Shown piece by piece: positions 13,201 through 26,485 of a DNA stretch of 64,000 nucleotides (position 1 is the stretch's first letter; each line of letters starts with the position of its first letter). Both the position numbers and the translations under genes were made by a program. Location of the stretch: positions 1,674,001 to 1,738,000 of the forward strand of contig JBBPUQ010000009.1 of the NCBI GenBank assembly GCA_038501195.1. Reading direction: 5' to 3'. The notes beneath the pieces are model-generated. The model was not told the origin of the DNA, made no database searches, and saw nothing but the letters and a program-made list of their open reading frames with translations. The DNA is from Nemania diffusa (lineage: Eukaryota > Ascomycota > Sordariomycetes > Xylariales > Xylariaceae).

Positions 13201-16200
13201 TAAAAAGCTACAAATAATAGTTTAAATAATATATTTGAAAAAACAATAAAAAATATAAAGTAAATATAATAGCTAAACTATTATAATGTTATAAATAAAC
13301 AAATATTACAAAAAAAATGTTGATTTAATTTAATTTAATATATTTGTAATAAGTTTTTTTATTTTTTTTTTTTAATAGATTTTTTCATATATTGTATTAA
13401 TTAATTAATTAGCTAAGCTAGTTTTTAATACTAAATTTTATTTATTATTTTTTTTTTTAAAAATTTAAAGCTAAAAAATTTTTAAAAGTTTTATTATAAC
13501 TGTAATTAAATTTCTAAAGTGCAATATATATATAATATATATTTTATATTATTATTTTTATAAAAAATTAAACAAAGTTTTATATTTTAATTATATAAAA
13601 TATTTATATAATAAAAAATAATAATTTATATTTTTATATATTAATATATTATAAAACTTAGTAAATAAAATTAAATCAATATAATTAAAATAATTTTATA
13701 AAATATATTAAATTAAAACTTATTAAATGTTTTTTTTTTAAACTTTATAATTTTTAAACTATATATATATACTTTTAATATAATGTTAAAAATACTTATA
13801 TTATTAAAAACTTTAAAATATAAAATTTTTGCTTTATTTTTACTTTATTTAAAAACTATAACAAAGATTTCGCTGTTTATAAATAAGTTATTTTAGCAAC
13901 TATATTAACTATTAATAGCGCTTTTTTATTTTTAGCTTTTTTTTTTTTAGTTTATTAAAAATAAATAAAAAAAGCTATTAATACTATTATTAATACTTTT
14001 TTCGACTTAATATAATTAACTTTTTATTTTTTTTTTTAAAAAAGTAAATATTGTAAAAAAGCTATAAATAACTATTTAATTTTACATTTTTATTACTATT
14101 TAATTTATATACAAAATAGCACTAGCAATTAATAACTATAATAAAACATTTAGTTTTTATTAATAAAAGCTTTTAAAAGTTTTAAATAAATAAACTTGTA
14201 TAAAAAATAATATATTTTTAAAAGTAGCTATATTAGTTAATATTTATAAAAAAAGCAATATTTATATATATTTATAAATTAAATAAAATTATTTTATTTA
14301 ATTACTTTTAACTATATTTATTATTTATTTAAATATTAATTTTTTAAATATTATTTTATTAATATATAGTTATTATATTTGCAGTTATATTTACGTTTTA
14401 ATATATTAAGTTTTTAAAAAAAACTTTAAAAAAAAAAAAACTTCAGTTTATATGTTTTATTTAAAAAGTTTTTTTTATATATAGTTAATGCTACAAACTT
14501 ATATATATTTTTCTGCGATTTTTTTAGCTGTACTTTAATGTTGTATTTATTAGCTATAAGCTAGTTTATTTGTTATAACAACTAAAAGTTAACTATTGCT
14601 TTTTTTAGTTTTAAATTTAAACTTAAAAAATATAGCATTACTTTTAAAGTAAATAAAAAATAGTTTATTTATGTTATTTTAAGTATTTTTTTTTTAAGTT
14701 TTTTTATTAAAAAAACTATAATTAACTTTTTTATAAAAAAAGTTTTTATTAAAACTAATTAATATATAAACAAGATTATTTAATTAAAATATAATATTAA
14801 TTTTTAAGTTGTTTTTTTATTTAAATTTATTTATTAAAACTTTATATTGTTTAATTTTTAACTTTTTAAATTATTTATTAAATTTATTATAATTATTTAA
14901 TATAACAACTACTAAAAGTTTTATAATTTTTAAACTTGTAATAAAAAGTAAGTTTATATAACTTATAACAAAATATATATTTTAAATGTTTGTATTAGTT
15001 TAAAGTTATTAATTATTACAACTTTTATTTAGCTTTTTTTTTTATTTGATTTGTTAAACTTTTAATTAAAACTAGCAAAATTTTATAATTTATTAAAGTA
15101 TAACTTTTTATATTTAAACAACTAAATAACAAAATATATTATATTTATAAAAAATATATTAGTAATAATTAATAAACTTTTATTTTATATAAATTATATA
15201 GCTTTATTTAAAAAAACAATGTTATTAATATTAAAAGTATAAACTTTATTATAAAAATAAAAAATGTTTTTTTATATAACTTTTTTACTAAGTTAAACAG
15301 TTTAGCTTTTTTATATACTTTTTTTAAATAAAAAACTATTTTAGCTTTTTAATTTAATAAATAAAAAAATTTATATAGTATATATAAAAAAACTTTTTTA
15401 GTAGTTTTTAATTTAAAATAATTAATTTTATTTAAAAACTTTTTTTTAAAATAAATTATATTAAAAGTTTATATAATATATACTAGTTTTATATAGTTTA
15501 TTTTTATAAAACTTTTTTTATTTTGTTTTAGCTTAAAAATAAAATTTTTTTTATTTTATAGCTTTTTTGCTTACAACTAGTAAAAAATAAAAATAAAAAC
15601 AAAATATATTATTTAAACTATTATAAATATTATATTTACTAGTACTGCTTTTTATTATAAAAACAAAACAAAATATATAAAGCTTTTATTATATTTTAAA
15701 CTAATATTTAAAAGTTTAGCTTTATATATAACATTATTTTTTATTTAGTTAACAATAACTAAGCCAATGTTGTTTTAGTTTAAAACTTTAGATTTATTTT
15801 TTTAAAAAAAAATATATATATAAAAAATATTTATTATATTAATACTTTGTTTTTTTAAAACAACTAAAAAAAATAACTTTTAAAAGTTATAACTTATATT
15901 AAAAACAAATAAAAAAAAAATATATATATATTTATAAATTTTTTTTTTTTTTATATATTATATATATAAATATAAAAAGTAATTATATATAATATATATA
16001 AACTTTTTTAATATTTATAAAACGATTTAATTATTAATTAATTTATTAATTTTTTATATTTTGATAATATAATAGTTGCAAAAAACTTTAACATTATTTA
16101 TTAGTTATAAGTTTTTAAAAGTTAAAAATTATTAAAGCTTTACTTTTAAACAAAAAATAACTAACTTTATTATTATTAACAGCTTTTTTTAAACTATTAT

Positions 16201-18802
16201 AAAAACTTTTATTTATAAATTTAGCTTTATTTTTAATTTTGCTATAAATAATATAAAAAAAACAGCAATTTAAATAAATAACAAACTTTATATAAGTTTA
16301 AATTACTATATAATTTAAGTCGTAGTTTTTATTAAAAAAAAATAATATAATTTATTAAAAAAAAAGATATTTTTTATTTATTTATATATATTAAATTTAT
16401 TAATAAAACAATAGTTTTATTATATATATATTTTTTTAAAAATTACTATAATAATTTAAATTAACTTTTTTTATAAATTTATATATAAAGTTTTATAAAA
16501 AATATATAAAATTGTATTAATTTTTATAAAGTTTAATTATAGTATTATTTTATAGTAAAACAAAAATATAGCTACTTTATATAATTATATTGTAAAAAAT
16601 TGCTTAATAAGCTTAAATATTTCTAAAAACAGAAAAAATTTTAAAAAAATAGCTAAAAAAACAAAAAAAAATTATTAAATTAAAATTATCAAATCTATTA
16701 ACAATATAGCTAAAGTTTTTATTATTACAAAATATAAAAAACTATTTAATAAATTAAAAGTTTTTTTAATAAAATATAATAGCAAAATATATATATAAAT
16801 TAAAGTAAATTAAAACTTTAATATAATAGTTATTAAATTAAATTTAAAATTTTGTTTAAATATTAAAATGTTTTTTTTAAATAATTAAAATATAAAAAGC
16901 TATTTTTAAAAATATATATTATAAAAAAAAATAAGTTTTATTTAAGATTTAAATATTTTAATTATAGTTAAGTTAAATATTTATTAATATATTTTAACAC
17001 TTTATAAACAGTTAAAGCTTTAATATTAAATTTATAACTTTTATATATAAATATTTTTATATAAATATTTATATTTAATATAAAAATAATTAGCTAATAG
17101 TTTATAAATGTTATTATAATTTATTAAAAATTAAATAATAAATATTTATTATTTATTATAAACTAAAATTAAATAAGTTAAAATATTATCAAATTAAAAC
17201 TTTATAAAATAAAAAATATATATAATATATTAAAAAATATAATATAATATTATAAGTTATTAGTTAAAAAAATAGTTTGTTTTGTTTTATTTTATAATGT
17301 TTTGTTTTAAAAAACTATTAATTATAAAGATTTTTTTTTTATATTACTATTTATAATATTACTATTTAAAATATTAACAATTAATATATTATTTTAATTA
17401 AATTTAATATTTAAAATTTTAATTAACTGTTTAATAATATTAATATAAATTTCTATTTATTGTTTTTAATTTTAAACTATATTAATTTTTTACTTGTTAT
17501 TAGTTTGTATATATAAATAAAAGATTAATTATTTAAAATTAAAAAAATTTTATTTTAATATAAAAATATATATTGATTTTATAATATAATAGTTATAAAT
17601 TTACAAATATAATTGCTAAAAACTAACATATAATTGTTAATTAATATTAATAAAAAAACTTTATATATATAATATATATAAAAAGTTCTGCTTTATATTA
17701 TTTATATATATTATTAAATTTAAATTAAACAAGTTTTATATTATAGCTGTTTTTAATATATAATTATAAATTAATAGCATTTAATAATTAAAGTTGTTTA
17801 AATAAATTAATATAAAAATATAATATATATTAACAATTAAACTAGTTTAAATATAATTTAAAAAACTTTAAATAAATAAAATATTATTTAAAGTTAATAT
17901 TTTTATAATAAATATAATATTTAAGCTATTTAATATAATAAATTAAAAGCTAGTTTTTATTTTTTTATTAAATAAATAGTTATTTTATATATTAAACTAA
18001 AATAAACAAAGTTTTATATTTATATATATTTTTTTTAAATAGCAAACAAAATTAAATATATAAATAAAGCTATTTTATAACTATTTTTGCTATAATATAT
18101 TTTTATTAATTTAATATTTTTTTAATTTTTTAAATAGTTTTTAATATTATTTATTTCTGTTTTTACTAAGTTTTTAATAAAAAAAAAAACGATTTATTTA
18201 TTTAATATATATAAAATTTAATAATTTTATTATTTAATAAATTATTAGTTTTTTTATAACTATAATTGTAATATTATATATTATATATATTAATTAATAG
18301 TTATTTTTAGCATTTTTTTAAAGTAGCTATTTTTTTTACTAAAAAATTATATTAATATTTTTAAAAACTTTTTAATTAAAATTTTGTTTTATAATTATAA
18401 AGCTTATATATATACTGCTATTTAAAGATTTTTTATTACTAGCTTTAGATTTTTTCTATTTTTAAAAAAGCTTATAAAAAAGTATAATATATAAACTTCT
18501 AATATAAACAAATAAAAAAGCTAAATAAAAAATATTAAATAAAACAATAACTATATAAAATAACTAAAAAATATATAAAAAAAAATAAATAAATATAAAA
18601 TAGTTAAATATATATATATAATAATTATAATATTTTATAAATATATTATATAATAAAATTAATTAAAAAATAAAAAAACTAAAGTAAATTTAAAATTATA
18701 ATAATGTTAATTATATAATATTATAAATATAAGTTATAATTATTATTTATATATATATAATATATTATTTAGATTTAATATAAAAATTTAAAAACAGTAA
18801 TA

Positions 18803-18897
18803 TATAAAAGTTTATAAAAGCTTAAAGTTTGTAAAAATTTATAAAAGTTTATAAAAATTTATAAAAGTTTATAGTTTATAAAAGTTTGTAAAAAGCT
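18803..18897. repeat. 11-bp tandem repeat (AAAAGTTTATA type)
   Basis: Around eight imperfect copies of an 11-base unit, AAAAGTTTATA or AAAAATTTATA, run head to tail and end in AAAAAGCTTTT. Confidence 0.75.
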
Positions 18898-21800
18898 TTT
18901 AAAATAAAATAAATATAAAAGTAAAAAAATAATATATATAGTTAAAAATATATATTTAAATATTTAATTAAATAAAAAAAAGTAGATTATATTTAATAAA
19001 AAAAAAAACTTGCAGCAATTTTTAAGTTTTTAAAATAATATTTAAATAAATATAAATAAATATAAAAGTTTATTAAAAAAAATTTATTTAATTTAGTTTA
19101 TATATATTTTTAATATTAAATTTACTTAAAACTAGTTTAAATTAATAAATTAAATAAATAAAAAAAATTTTAAATTTTTATTTTTAATTTGATTTAATTT
19201 TTTAAATTTATTTTTTTTAATTTATATTATTTTTATAAATTTAAATATAAATATTATTTATAATAAACTATATTAAAAAATAAACTTATAAAACTAAAAA
19301 AATATTATATTTAAAATAAAAAGTTTATAATAATATAAAAATTAATAAATATTGTAATAAATAGTTTTTTTATTTTTTATATTTTTTTATTATTTTTTAT
19401 ATTTATTTTATTTAAAATTTAAATATATATATAAGCTTTATTTAATTTATAAGTACTACTTTTTTTATAAGTAATAATTTAAATAGTTTAGTTTAAAAAA
19501 TTCTTATTTAATATTTTATAATAAAATAAAATTACTACTTTATAGTTATAAAATAAATTTTTATTTTAATATATTATAATAATAACTATTTATTTTAGTT
19601 AAAATTATTTTTTTATTTAATAAAAAAATTTATATATTAATAAATAAATAAAATTATAAATATATTTTTTATTTAATATAAACTTATTTTATAAATAAAT
19701 ATATATATAAATATTTAATATATTTTTTAATAAAACTAACTTTTATACTATTTACTTTTAAAAAATTAATTAAAATATTTATATATATATATATAATTTA
19801 TAATATAAAAATAATTAATTAATAATATAAATTTTAAATTTAAATTTTATATTTATAATTTATATTTTATAATTTTATTTAAAACAACATTGTTTTTTTT
19901 TTAAAATATTATTTATTAATTTAAAGTTTTATTAAGTTTAAATTAAAAAATAATATATATAAAAAAATTTTAACTAAATTAAAATTACTACAAAATTTAA
20001 AAAATTATTTAATTAATATATTAATATATAAATATTATAATATTATTTAATAAATTAAAGCTTTATAAAATATAAATATAATTTTAATATTGTTAAAGCT
20101 AAAATTAAAAAATATTAAAATATTAGCTTAAAAATATAATAAATTAAAATATTTATTACAACAAAAAAAAAAAATTTATAACTATTACTTTATAGTTTAA
20201 AAAAGCTATTAAATAACTAAGAAAAAAATTAATATATACTAATATATAATAACAATTTTATTTTAGTAATAAAGTTTTAATTTTAAAAAAAAAAATTTTT
20301 TAATAAAAGAATTTTGAAAATTTTATATTTTATAAATATAAATATAAATTTAGTAATTTTAATAAAATTTTAATTTAATTATAATATAAAGTATTATATA
20401 TATAATAAAAACAATAAATAAATTTTACAAATTATAATTAAATATTAATTAAACAATTAAAAATAAATTATATTAAAAATATTAAATATAAATTAAAAAA
20501 TATTTTATTTATATATTTAATAAAATATAATATTAAAATTTAATTAAAATAAACTAAAAGTAATATATTTTTAAAAATAGCTAAATATAATTATTTAATA
20601 AAAAAAAATTTAATAATTTTAATAAATAAAATTTTTTATATTAAAAATTAACTTTATATAAAACTTTAATAAATATTTAAAACTTTAAAAGTTTAGTTTT
20701 AAAATTTATATTTATATTAATATATATTTATATTATATTATTTTTTATAATATAAACTAATTAATCAATATATTTTTAATTATATTATAAAGTTATTTTT
20801 AAACTATAAACTATTTTAAATTTTAATTTTAGTTTATATATAGCAATTATAAATTAAAAATATTTTTTTAAGCATTAATATAACATTATTTTGTTAATAT
20901 TATTAAATTAACAATAATATTTTAAAACTTAAATATTAAAAAATTTATTATTTATTTTTAAAGCTATTGTTTTATTAATTTATATTTATAAAAAAATAAT
21001 AAAAATAACTAAAAAATTAAATAGTAGTAACAATATATATAAAGTAAAGTTAATAACTATTAAATTGTAAAAAACTTTTTGTTATAAATAAAATTAAAAA
21101 TTAAAAAAAAATATTAATACTATTTTTATTAATTAAATAAATAAGTTTATATTAATAAACTAATTATAATAAAACTATTTAACTATTATAAATTAACAAA
21201 TTAAATTCTTGTTTATATAATATATAGTTTTATAATTTGTTAAAAAATCTATTAATTTATTTATATTTAAAATATTTATAAAATATAATTTTAATTAAAC
21301 AAAAACTATATTATTTATAAAAATATTATTTGTTTATAGTTTAATTTCGAAAAAAATAATATAGTTAATAATTAAGTTATTTATATAAATAATAATTTAT
21401 AAATTTATAATATTTTAAATAAAATAAAAAAACTTTTTTTTTAATTTAATTTTAAAAATTTTTTAATATTTAATATTTAATAAATTTGTTAAAATTAATT
21501 AAATTAAAATTTATTAATAACTATTTAAACTAAATTTAAATAGCTATATTTATAATTATATTTTATTTTATAATAATATTTAATAGTATATATAAAAAAA
21601 TATTAATAACTAGTTTTATTATATAATATTTTTTTAAAAAATAAATTAAAATAATATTGCTAAATTTTTTAGAACTAATATTATAATATTATAAATATAA
21701 TACTAAAAAAGTAACTATTAAACTAATATAAGTTTAGTTAATATAACAACTTTTTTTTTGTAAAATTTTAATATAATAAAAATAAAAAAAAAAAAAGTAA

Positions 21801-21925
21801 AAAAATTGTTAAAAATTATAATTAATATTTTTATAAATTAAGTTTATATTATAATATAGCTTTATAAATATAGTAGCTTTAAAAAAAGTTAAAAAATAAA
21901 AAAAACAACTAAAAAAAGCAAATTA

Positions 21926-22391
21926 TATTAGAACGTATATATGTACAATTAACTGGCGGATTGGCGGAAAACCGCTTACTGCCGACCGTTATGCAGGCTC
22001 TTCCGATATTAGATTGTTGCACAGCATCCAGACCCACTGGCATAGTGTCATTGGATAAAATCGCTCATCATTCCGAAAACAATACGATATCTTTCCAATG
22101 CATAGGGGGGGCGGGGGCGAGTGGGAGGTGGCGTTTAGCTGTAGGTATTCAGTTCATACCCGGCATACCCGTGATCTTCACATACACAGTTCAACAGAGC
22201 CAGATGCGGGCTCCAACATTCACCTATCAACTTCCTACTCTCGGGCTTTTAACGTCAAATAAGGCGGTCTCTTTCTATATCGCAACTTCATTCGGTTTTA
22301 CTTTCGCCGTCCCTTTGCTTCCCTTTTCTTCGTTCCTCCCCAGACCATTTCTTCAACCCAGGTCCATCTTATTCGAGAAACTATTCTCGCT
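21926..22391. other. Border of AT block and 5' flank of the AAA gene
   Basis: Composition jumps to normal within a few dozen bases. The stretch to 22,391 is the only room for promoter and 5' UTR of the AAA ATPase gene, so the gene sits under 500 bases from the AT block. A pyrimidine-rich run (TTTGCTTCCCTTTTCTTCGTT, about 22,313) lies shortly before the start codon, as is common in fungal leaders. The open frame here lacks an ATG at its start and resembles nothing I know. Confidence 0.6.
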
Positions 22392-25300
22392 ATGGAAGAC
22401 ATAGATCTATTGGCTGATAACAGCACATCCTCCGACCCGACACATGCGCAGACCGTAGGCAATAATAACGAAGCGCAAAGTCCTATTGGTATCAGTGGCG
22501 ATTATGAGAATCGTCAAGACACTGTCCCAATGAACATGCAGCTCATTCGGGAGATCAGGATTCTCCAACAGCGTCTTTCAGAGCTGGAAAGACAGGCTCG
22601 ACCAGTTTTGGATAGAGATGCCCTTGAGGCGGAATGGAGCCATATAAGGGAAGAATTAGGCCCAGCGGAAGAAAGGAAAGCATGGGTGGAACAAATGCGA
22701 CGACAAAGACCTGAAATTGTAGTAGATCCACCTTTCAATTTGAAGGTGCACCGTAATCATGATGGCAGTTTAGATTATATGCTCAAGCTCTTAAAGCTAC
22801 GAAAGCAGTGGGAGCAAAAGGTCGACTCCATCCTCGGTGTGGATCAGGACGCTAACCAGTCTGACTCGGATACCATAGACGAGGAAGTGGAAGACGAGGT
22901 AGCCAATTCTCGATTACGGATTGCACGTCAAGCTTTTACTTTAGAAGCGGATGACATCGAGCAGACTTTCCAAGTAAAGCGAGCGATACGACAGCGACGA
23001 ATCGATGCAGCGCGAAGGGAGCGAGAACGCGTGTCCGAGTGTGAAGATCAAAAGAAACAGGACGGTGTAGGTGAATCGGGGGAGAGCAAGACATGTCTAG
23101 AAGCGGAACAGAAGATTGTTGAAGAGATTGTTCCAAATGCGCTGTCGGAGGTGCATCGAGTTCCCTGGCCCCGGTTTCAGTCCCTCCGAGCATTGGGGGA
23201 GGATTCGTCTTCTGCCATCGATGTTCTAATCGGTGAGCCGGCTATTGAGTTTAACATCATGCCCCATTTGAAGCGGCTTCAGGCGTATGGTTGGCAGGGA
23301 AAGACTATGACAGAAGCCCAGGAAAGAAGTGCTGTACCCAAATTAGACGCTGTCTCGGAGCAAACGCCAATGCCGGAACGCATACGCATCAACTCAAGAC
23401 ATTTGCTCCAAATTCTGTCCCAGATGGATGGTGTTCCTCTCTTCACTACCCCCATCGTATTACTACGGCCATTTAGAATCTTGGCCTACTTCAACGAAGC
23501 TATTCGTGAGCGATACGAGAGACTTCGGAATACTTGGAAAACAGAAGTCTATCACGAAGACATTCCTGCCAGCCACTCTGCAACACTCGCGGATCATGCT
23601 GGCTCTAGTACAGTGGCAGACAACTCAGCTCAAGGGAAGTCCTTTGGCCCAGGGTCACCAAGTAAAGGGATAGCTGAGGGAAACGAAAGTGAGAGAAGAC
23701 ACACAAAAAAAGACAGCAAAGAAAAGGAAGCGCTTGATGCCGGATCACCTGTCGTCTTCGAGCATCTAGGTTGTTTAATCAACTTCATAGACAGGGACAT
23801 GGAAAAGAGAATAAACCATCTCAAGAGCAGTAAATGTCAGAAAGTTTTCTTCTCTGACCTCTGGTATCTTTTTCAGCCTGGGGATCTTGTCATTGGAAGC
23901 GATGGTAAACAGGCATACCGAATCCTAACAATGAATAGCATCGGGCACCGAGTTATCGACCCATTCAGGAAATATTATAAAGTGTCTTTGGAAAAGGAGG
24001 AGGAGGAGGAGGAAGCATCTATCACGATCAAGTGCGTTCATATTGACTTTGACGGCAAGCATCTTGGACCAGTCTCCCGAGTCTTTCGAATTCCGAGATT
24101 TGAGCGTGAGCTGGCCGTCACATCTCTCAAGGCTTACCCCCTTCGGTTTCACCCATTTAAAAAAGAGGACAGTGTCAATGACACAACCGTTCCGGGCACT
24201 GAATTAAAGAAATATCTTGTTAACCGAGGAAGACGGTTTCTGAAAGTAACTGCTGTACACCAGACGACTGTACAGCCTATGTACTACGCTGGCCCGGCCT
24301 TGCAAACTCAGGACGAAATTGAAAGCCAGGTCGTCGTAGACTTTGAGGCAGCTTTTGGGGTGGATGATCATGTTAAACAAAAATGGAAGCCTGAACTCGT
24401 GACACTAATTCGATCCGAGGATAGCGAAAAGGAAGAGAGAGACAGACAAAAGTGCGATGCGGACTGCTGTAGGAGCGAATATGTGCACGACGATTCATAC
24501 ATTGAGAAGAAAATGAACGATGAGTTCATGGGAAGCTTGCTTCCCAAAACACGCGAGGAGATCCCGTCGGTGGTCATAATACCTCGGCCGCTCGATACAA
24601 AGGCTGCACTGAGTGAAGATGACCTAGCTATCATGTCGTACCGTGTGTTCGGTTATGTTTTGAGGAATCGAAAATGGGGTGAGTCTCAATGGTAACTCGA
24701 CGCTCTCTAAGTGTGTAGTATTGACTCTACTATAGCACAGTTAGACCTTACCTATCTCAGCGAGGTTCAGCCGTCAGGGACTGAAGATGAGGATATCGAT
24801 AGCACAGGTCAGGATACGAAAGAGTCGATCCCAGCGTTTGATCAGCTTGTGTTGCCACCTGGACATAAAAATATGATACTGTCCTTGATAACGCAACATT
24901 TTCGTGAAAAGGAGTTGATTTATAACGAGCGAACAGATATTGTTCGGGGGAAAGGTGTGCAATCTATCTAACAGCGTTGATAAACTCCACGTAGGGCGTC
25001 TAAGGTACTAACAATATACTTAGGAAAGGGGCTGATCATATTACTGCACGGGGCGCCAGGTGTCGGGAAAACCACAACTGCGGGTAGGTTTGTTACCTCC
25101 AGATTTTCTCGAAATAAATTCTAACAGGTGGGCCAGAGGGAGTGGCGGAAAGGTTTAAAAAGCCCCTTTTTCAACTTACCTGTGGTAAAACCTCTAATCA
25201 CTGCTCCAGAGCTCAATGAACCATGTTAACTTGCATAGGCGATCTTGGGACAACAGCCAAGGAAGTCGAGTCTGCGCTGGAAACGAACTTTGCATTGGCC

Positions 25301-26485
25301 AGTCGCTGGGGGTGCATCCTACTTTTAGACGAAGCAGATGTTTTCCTCGCCCAACGGACGAAAGAAGATTTCAAGAGAAATGGGCTTGTGGCCGGTCTGT
25401 TGCAAACCACCCCCTCCTGTAATAACTCAACTAATATCCATTCTTCCACAGTCTTTTTGAGAGTGCTGGAATACTATGCTGGCATCCTCTTCCTCACTAC
25501 GAATCGGGTCGGCGATTTCGACGAAGCATTTGCATCTCGCATTCACATTAGCTTGTACTATCCCGAGCTAGGCCGAGAAGAAACGTTAGAAGTTTTTAAG
25601 CTTAATCTTCAACTCATGCAAGACCGTTTCAAGAGAAAACATCGCAAGCTCATCACCGACGAGACGAAAATTTGGGTTTTCGTCCTAGACTACTGGAACC
25701 AGCACCCGTTTGATCACTGGAACGGACGACAGATCCGGAACGCATGCCAGACAGCAGTGGCACTGGCTGAGTTTGAGTCGTTGGGCGAAAATGATATTTC
25801 AAGCACAAGTCCAGATATCCACCTTGGAGTATCGCATTTTGAGACGGTTGCTAAGGCATACTTAGCGTTTTCTGAACATATGAAGGACATTTACGGGACT
25901 CACGCCGCTCGACGAGCAAAGGAGGCGGGCTTGAGGGCCATGTGGGTGAACGAGAAGGGCGATCTCATAGGCAATATAGGGCCCAAGGAGGCCGGGATAC
26001 TGAAACAGGACCGAAAATCACGGTACAGGCAGAAATCGCAAGGTCAGTATGCCACCAGCATTTATGAACAACATCAACAACCGACGATGTCTACTGGCCA
26101 AGATATGCCATATAGGGGAGGGCGAGGAGGGGGACAGGGATACCCTCCACCCGTGAGACAGCCTCACCCGATGAGAGCTTCCGAGTACTACGATGACGCT
26201 CTTATGCCCCAGCAACCTAGCCACATGCATCCTCAGTCGCAACCACGAAGGATGGGACCACAACACACCCAGGGCCAAGATTGGGACGATAGCCCACAGT
26301 CACTTGCGGCAGGGCCACGCGGGGCCTACGCTCAAGGCCGCAGTCAATTGGAAGCCAACAACCCGAGCCAGGTCAAAGGAGGCTCTCCGCAAGCCCAGCG
26401 GCCGTCTGCAGGGGGTTACGCATCAGGGTACGATATACATGAGCCTGAAGATGAGGTAGAGGGGGCTCCGTACCGAGGTTACTGA
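22392..26485 (+). CDS. AAA+ ATPase with DUF7025-type middle region
   Basis: Six exons: 22392-24678, 24736-24954, 25024-25083, 25137-25184, 25239-25394, 25452-26485. The sum is 3804 nt, 1267 residues, closing in frame. The first ATG (MEDIDLLADN) follows a pyrimidine-rich leader. Residues about 50-230 are charged and helical, possibly coiled coil. Around 450-600 is the region typical of DUF7025 (FSDLWYLFQPGDLVIG). The AAA+ core has Walker A HGAPGVGKT (about 843-851, split over exon 3), Walker B ILLLDEADVFL (about 898), sensor-1 FLTTNR and an arginine-finger-like SRIHI. The last 170 residues are Q/P/G-rich and disordered-looking. This architecture is common in filamentous ascomycetes, where it is annotated only as an AAA ATPase; substrate and role are unknown. 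All five introns have GT-AG ends. It is the first gene beside the heterochromatin-like block. Confidence 0.9.

Larger units (their letters stand above)
1..21925. other. AT-rich isochore without genes, RIP-like
   Basis: This block is almost pure A/T. In sample lines I counted about 5-7 G/C per 60 bases, against roughly half G/C in the genes to the right. No open frame in it looks like a protein; the only reported frame of any length is a poly-Asn simple repeat. Surviving G and C sit mostly in AGC, GCT, ACT and TTG contexts, and CpG is very rare. Such blocks in Pezizomycotina usually are transposon remnants mutated by RIP (C to T, mainly at CpA) and packed as heterochromatin; centromeres and subtelomeres have the same look. 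No telomere repeat was seen. The right border is abrupt: within about 40 bases near 21,925-21,965 the composition becomes normal. Apart from the repeats listed separately I could not recover any element by eye. Confidence 0.9.

Noticed and set aside
21961..22404. 147-codon frame just before the AAA gene
   Set aside because: It starts with TTG, has no family likeness and overlaps the leader and start of the AAA ATPase.
24679..24718. Shorter first intron of the AAA gene ending at 24,718
   Set aside because: It leads to a stop within six codons; the acceptor at 24,735 restores KWAQLDLTYL in frame.
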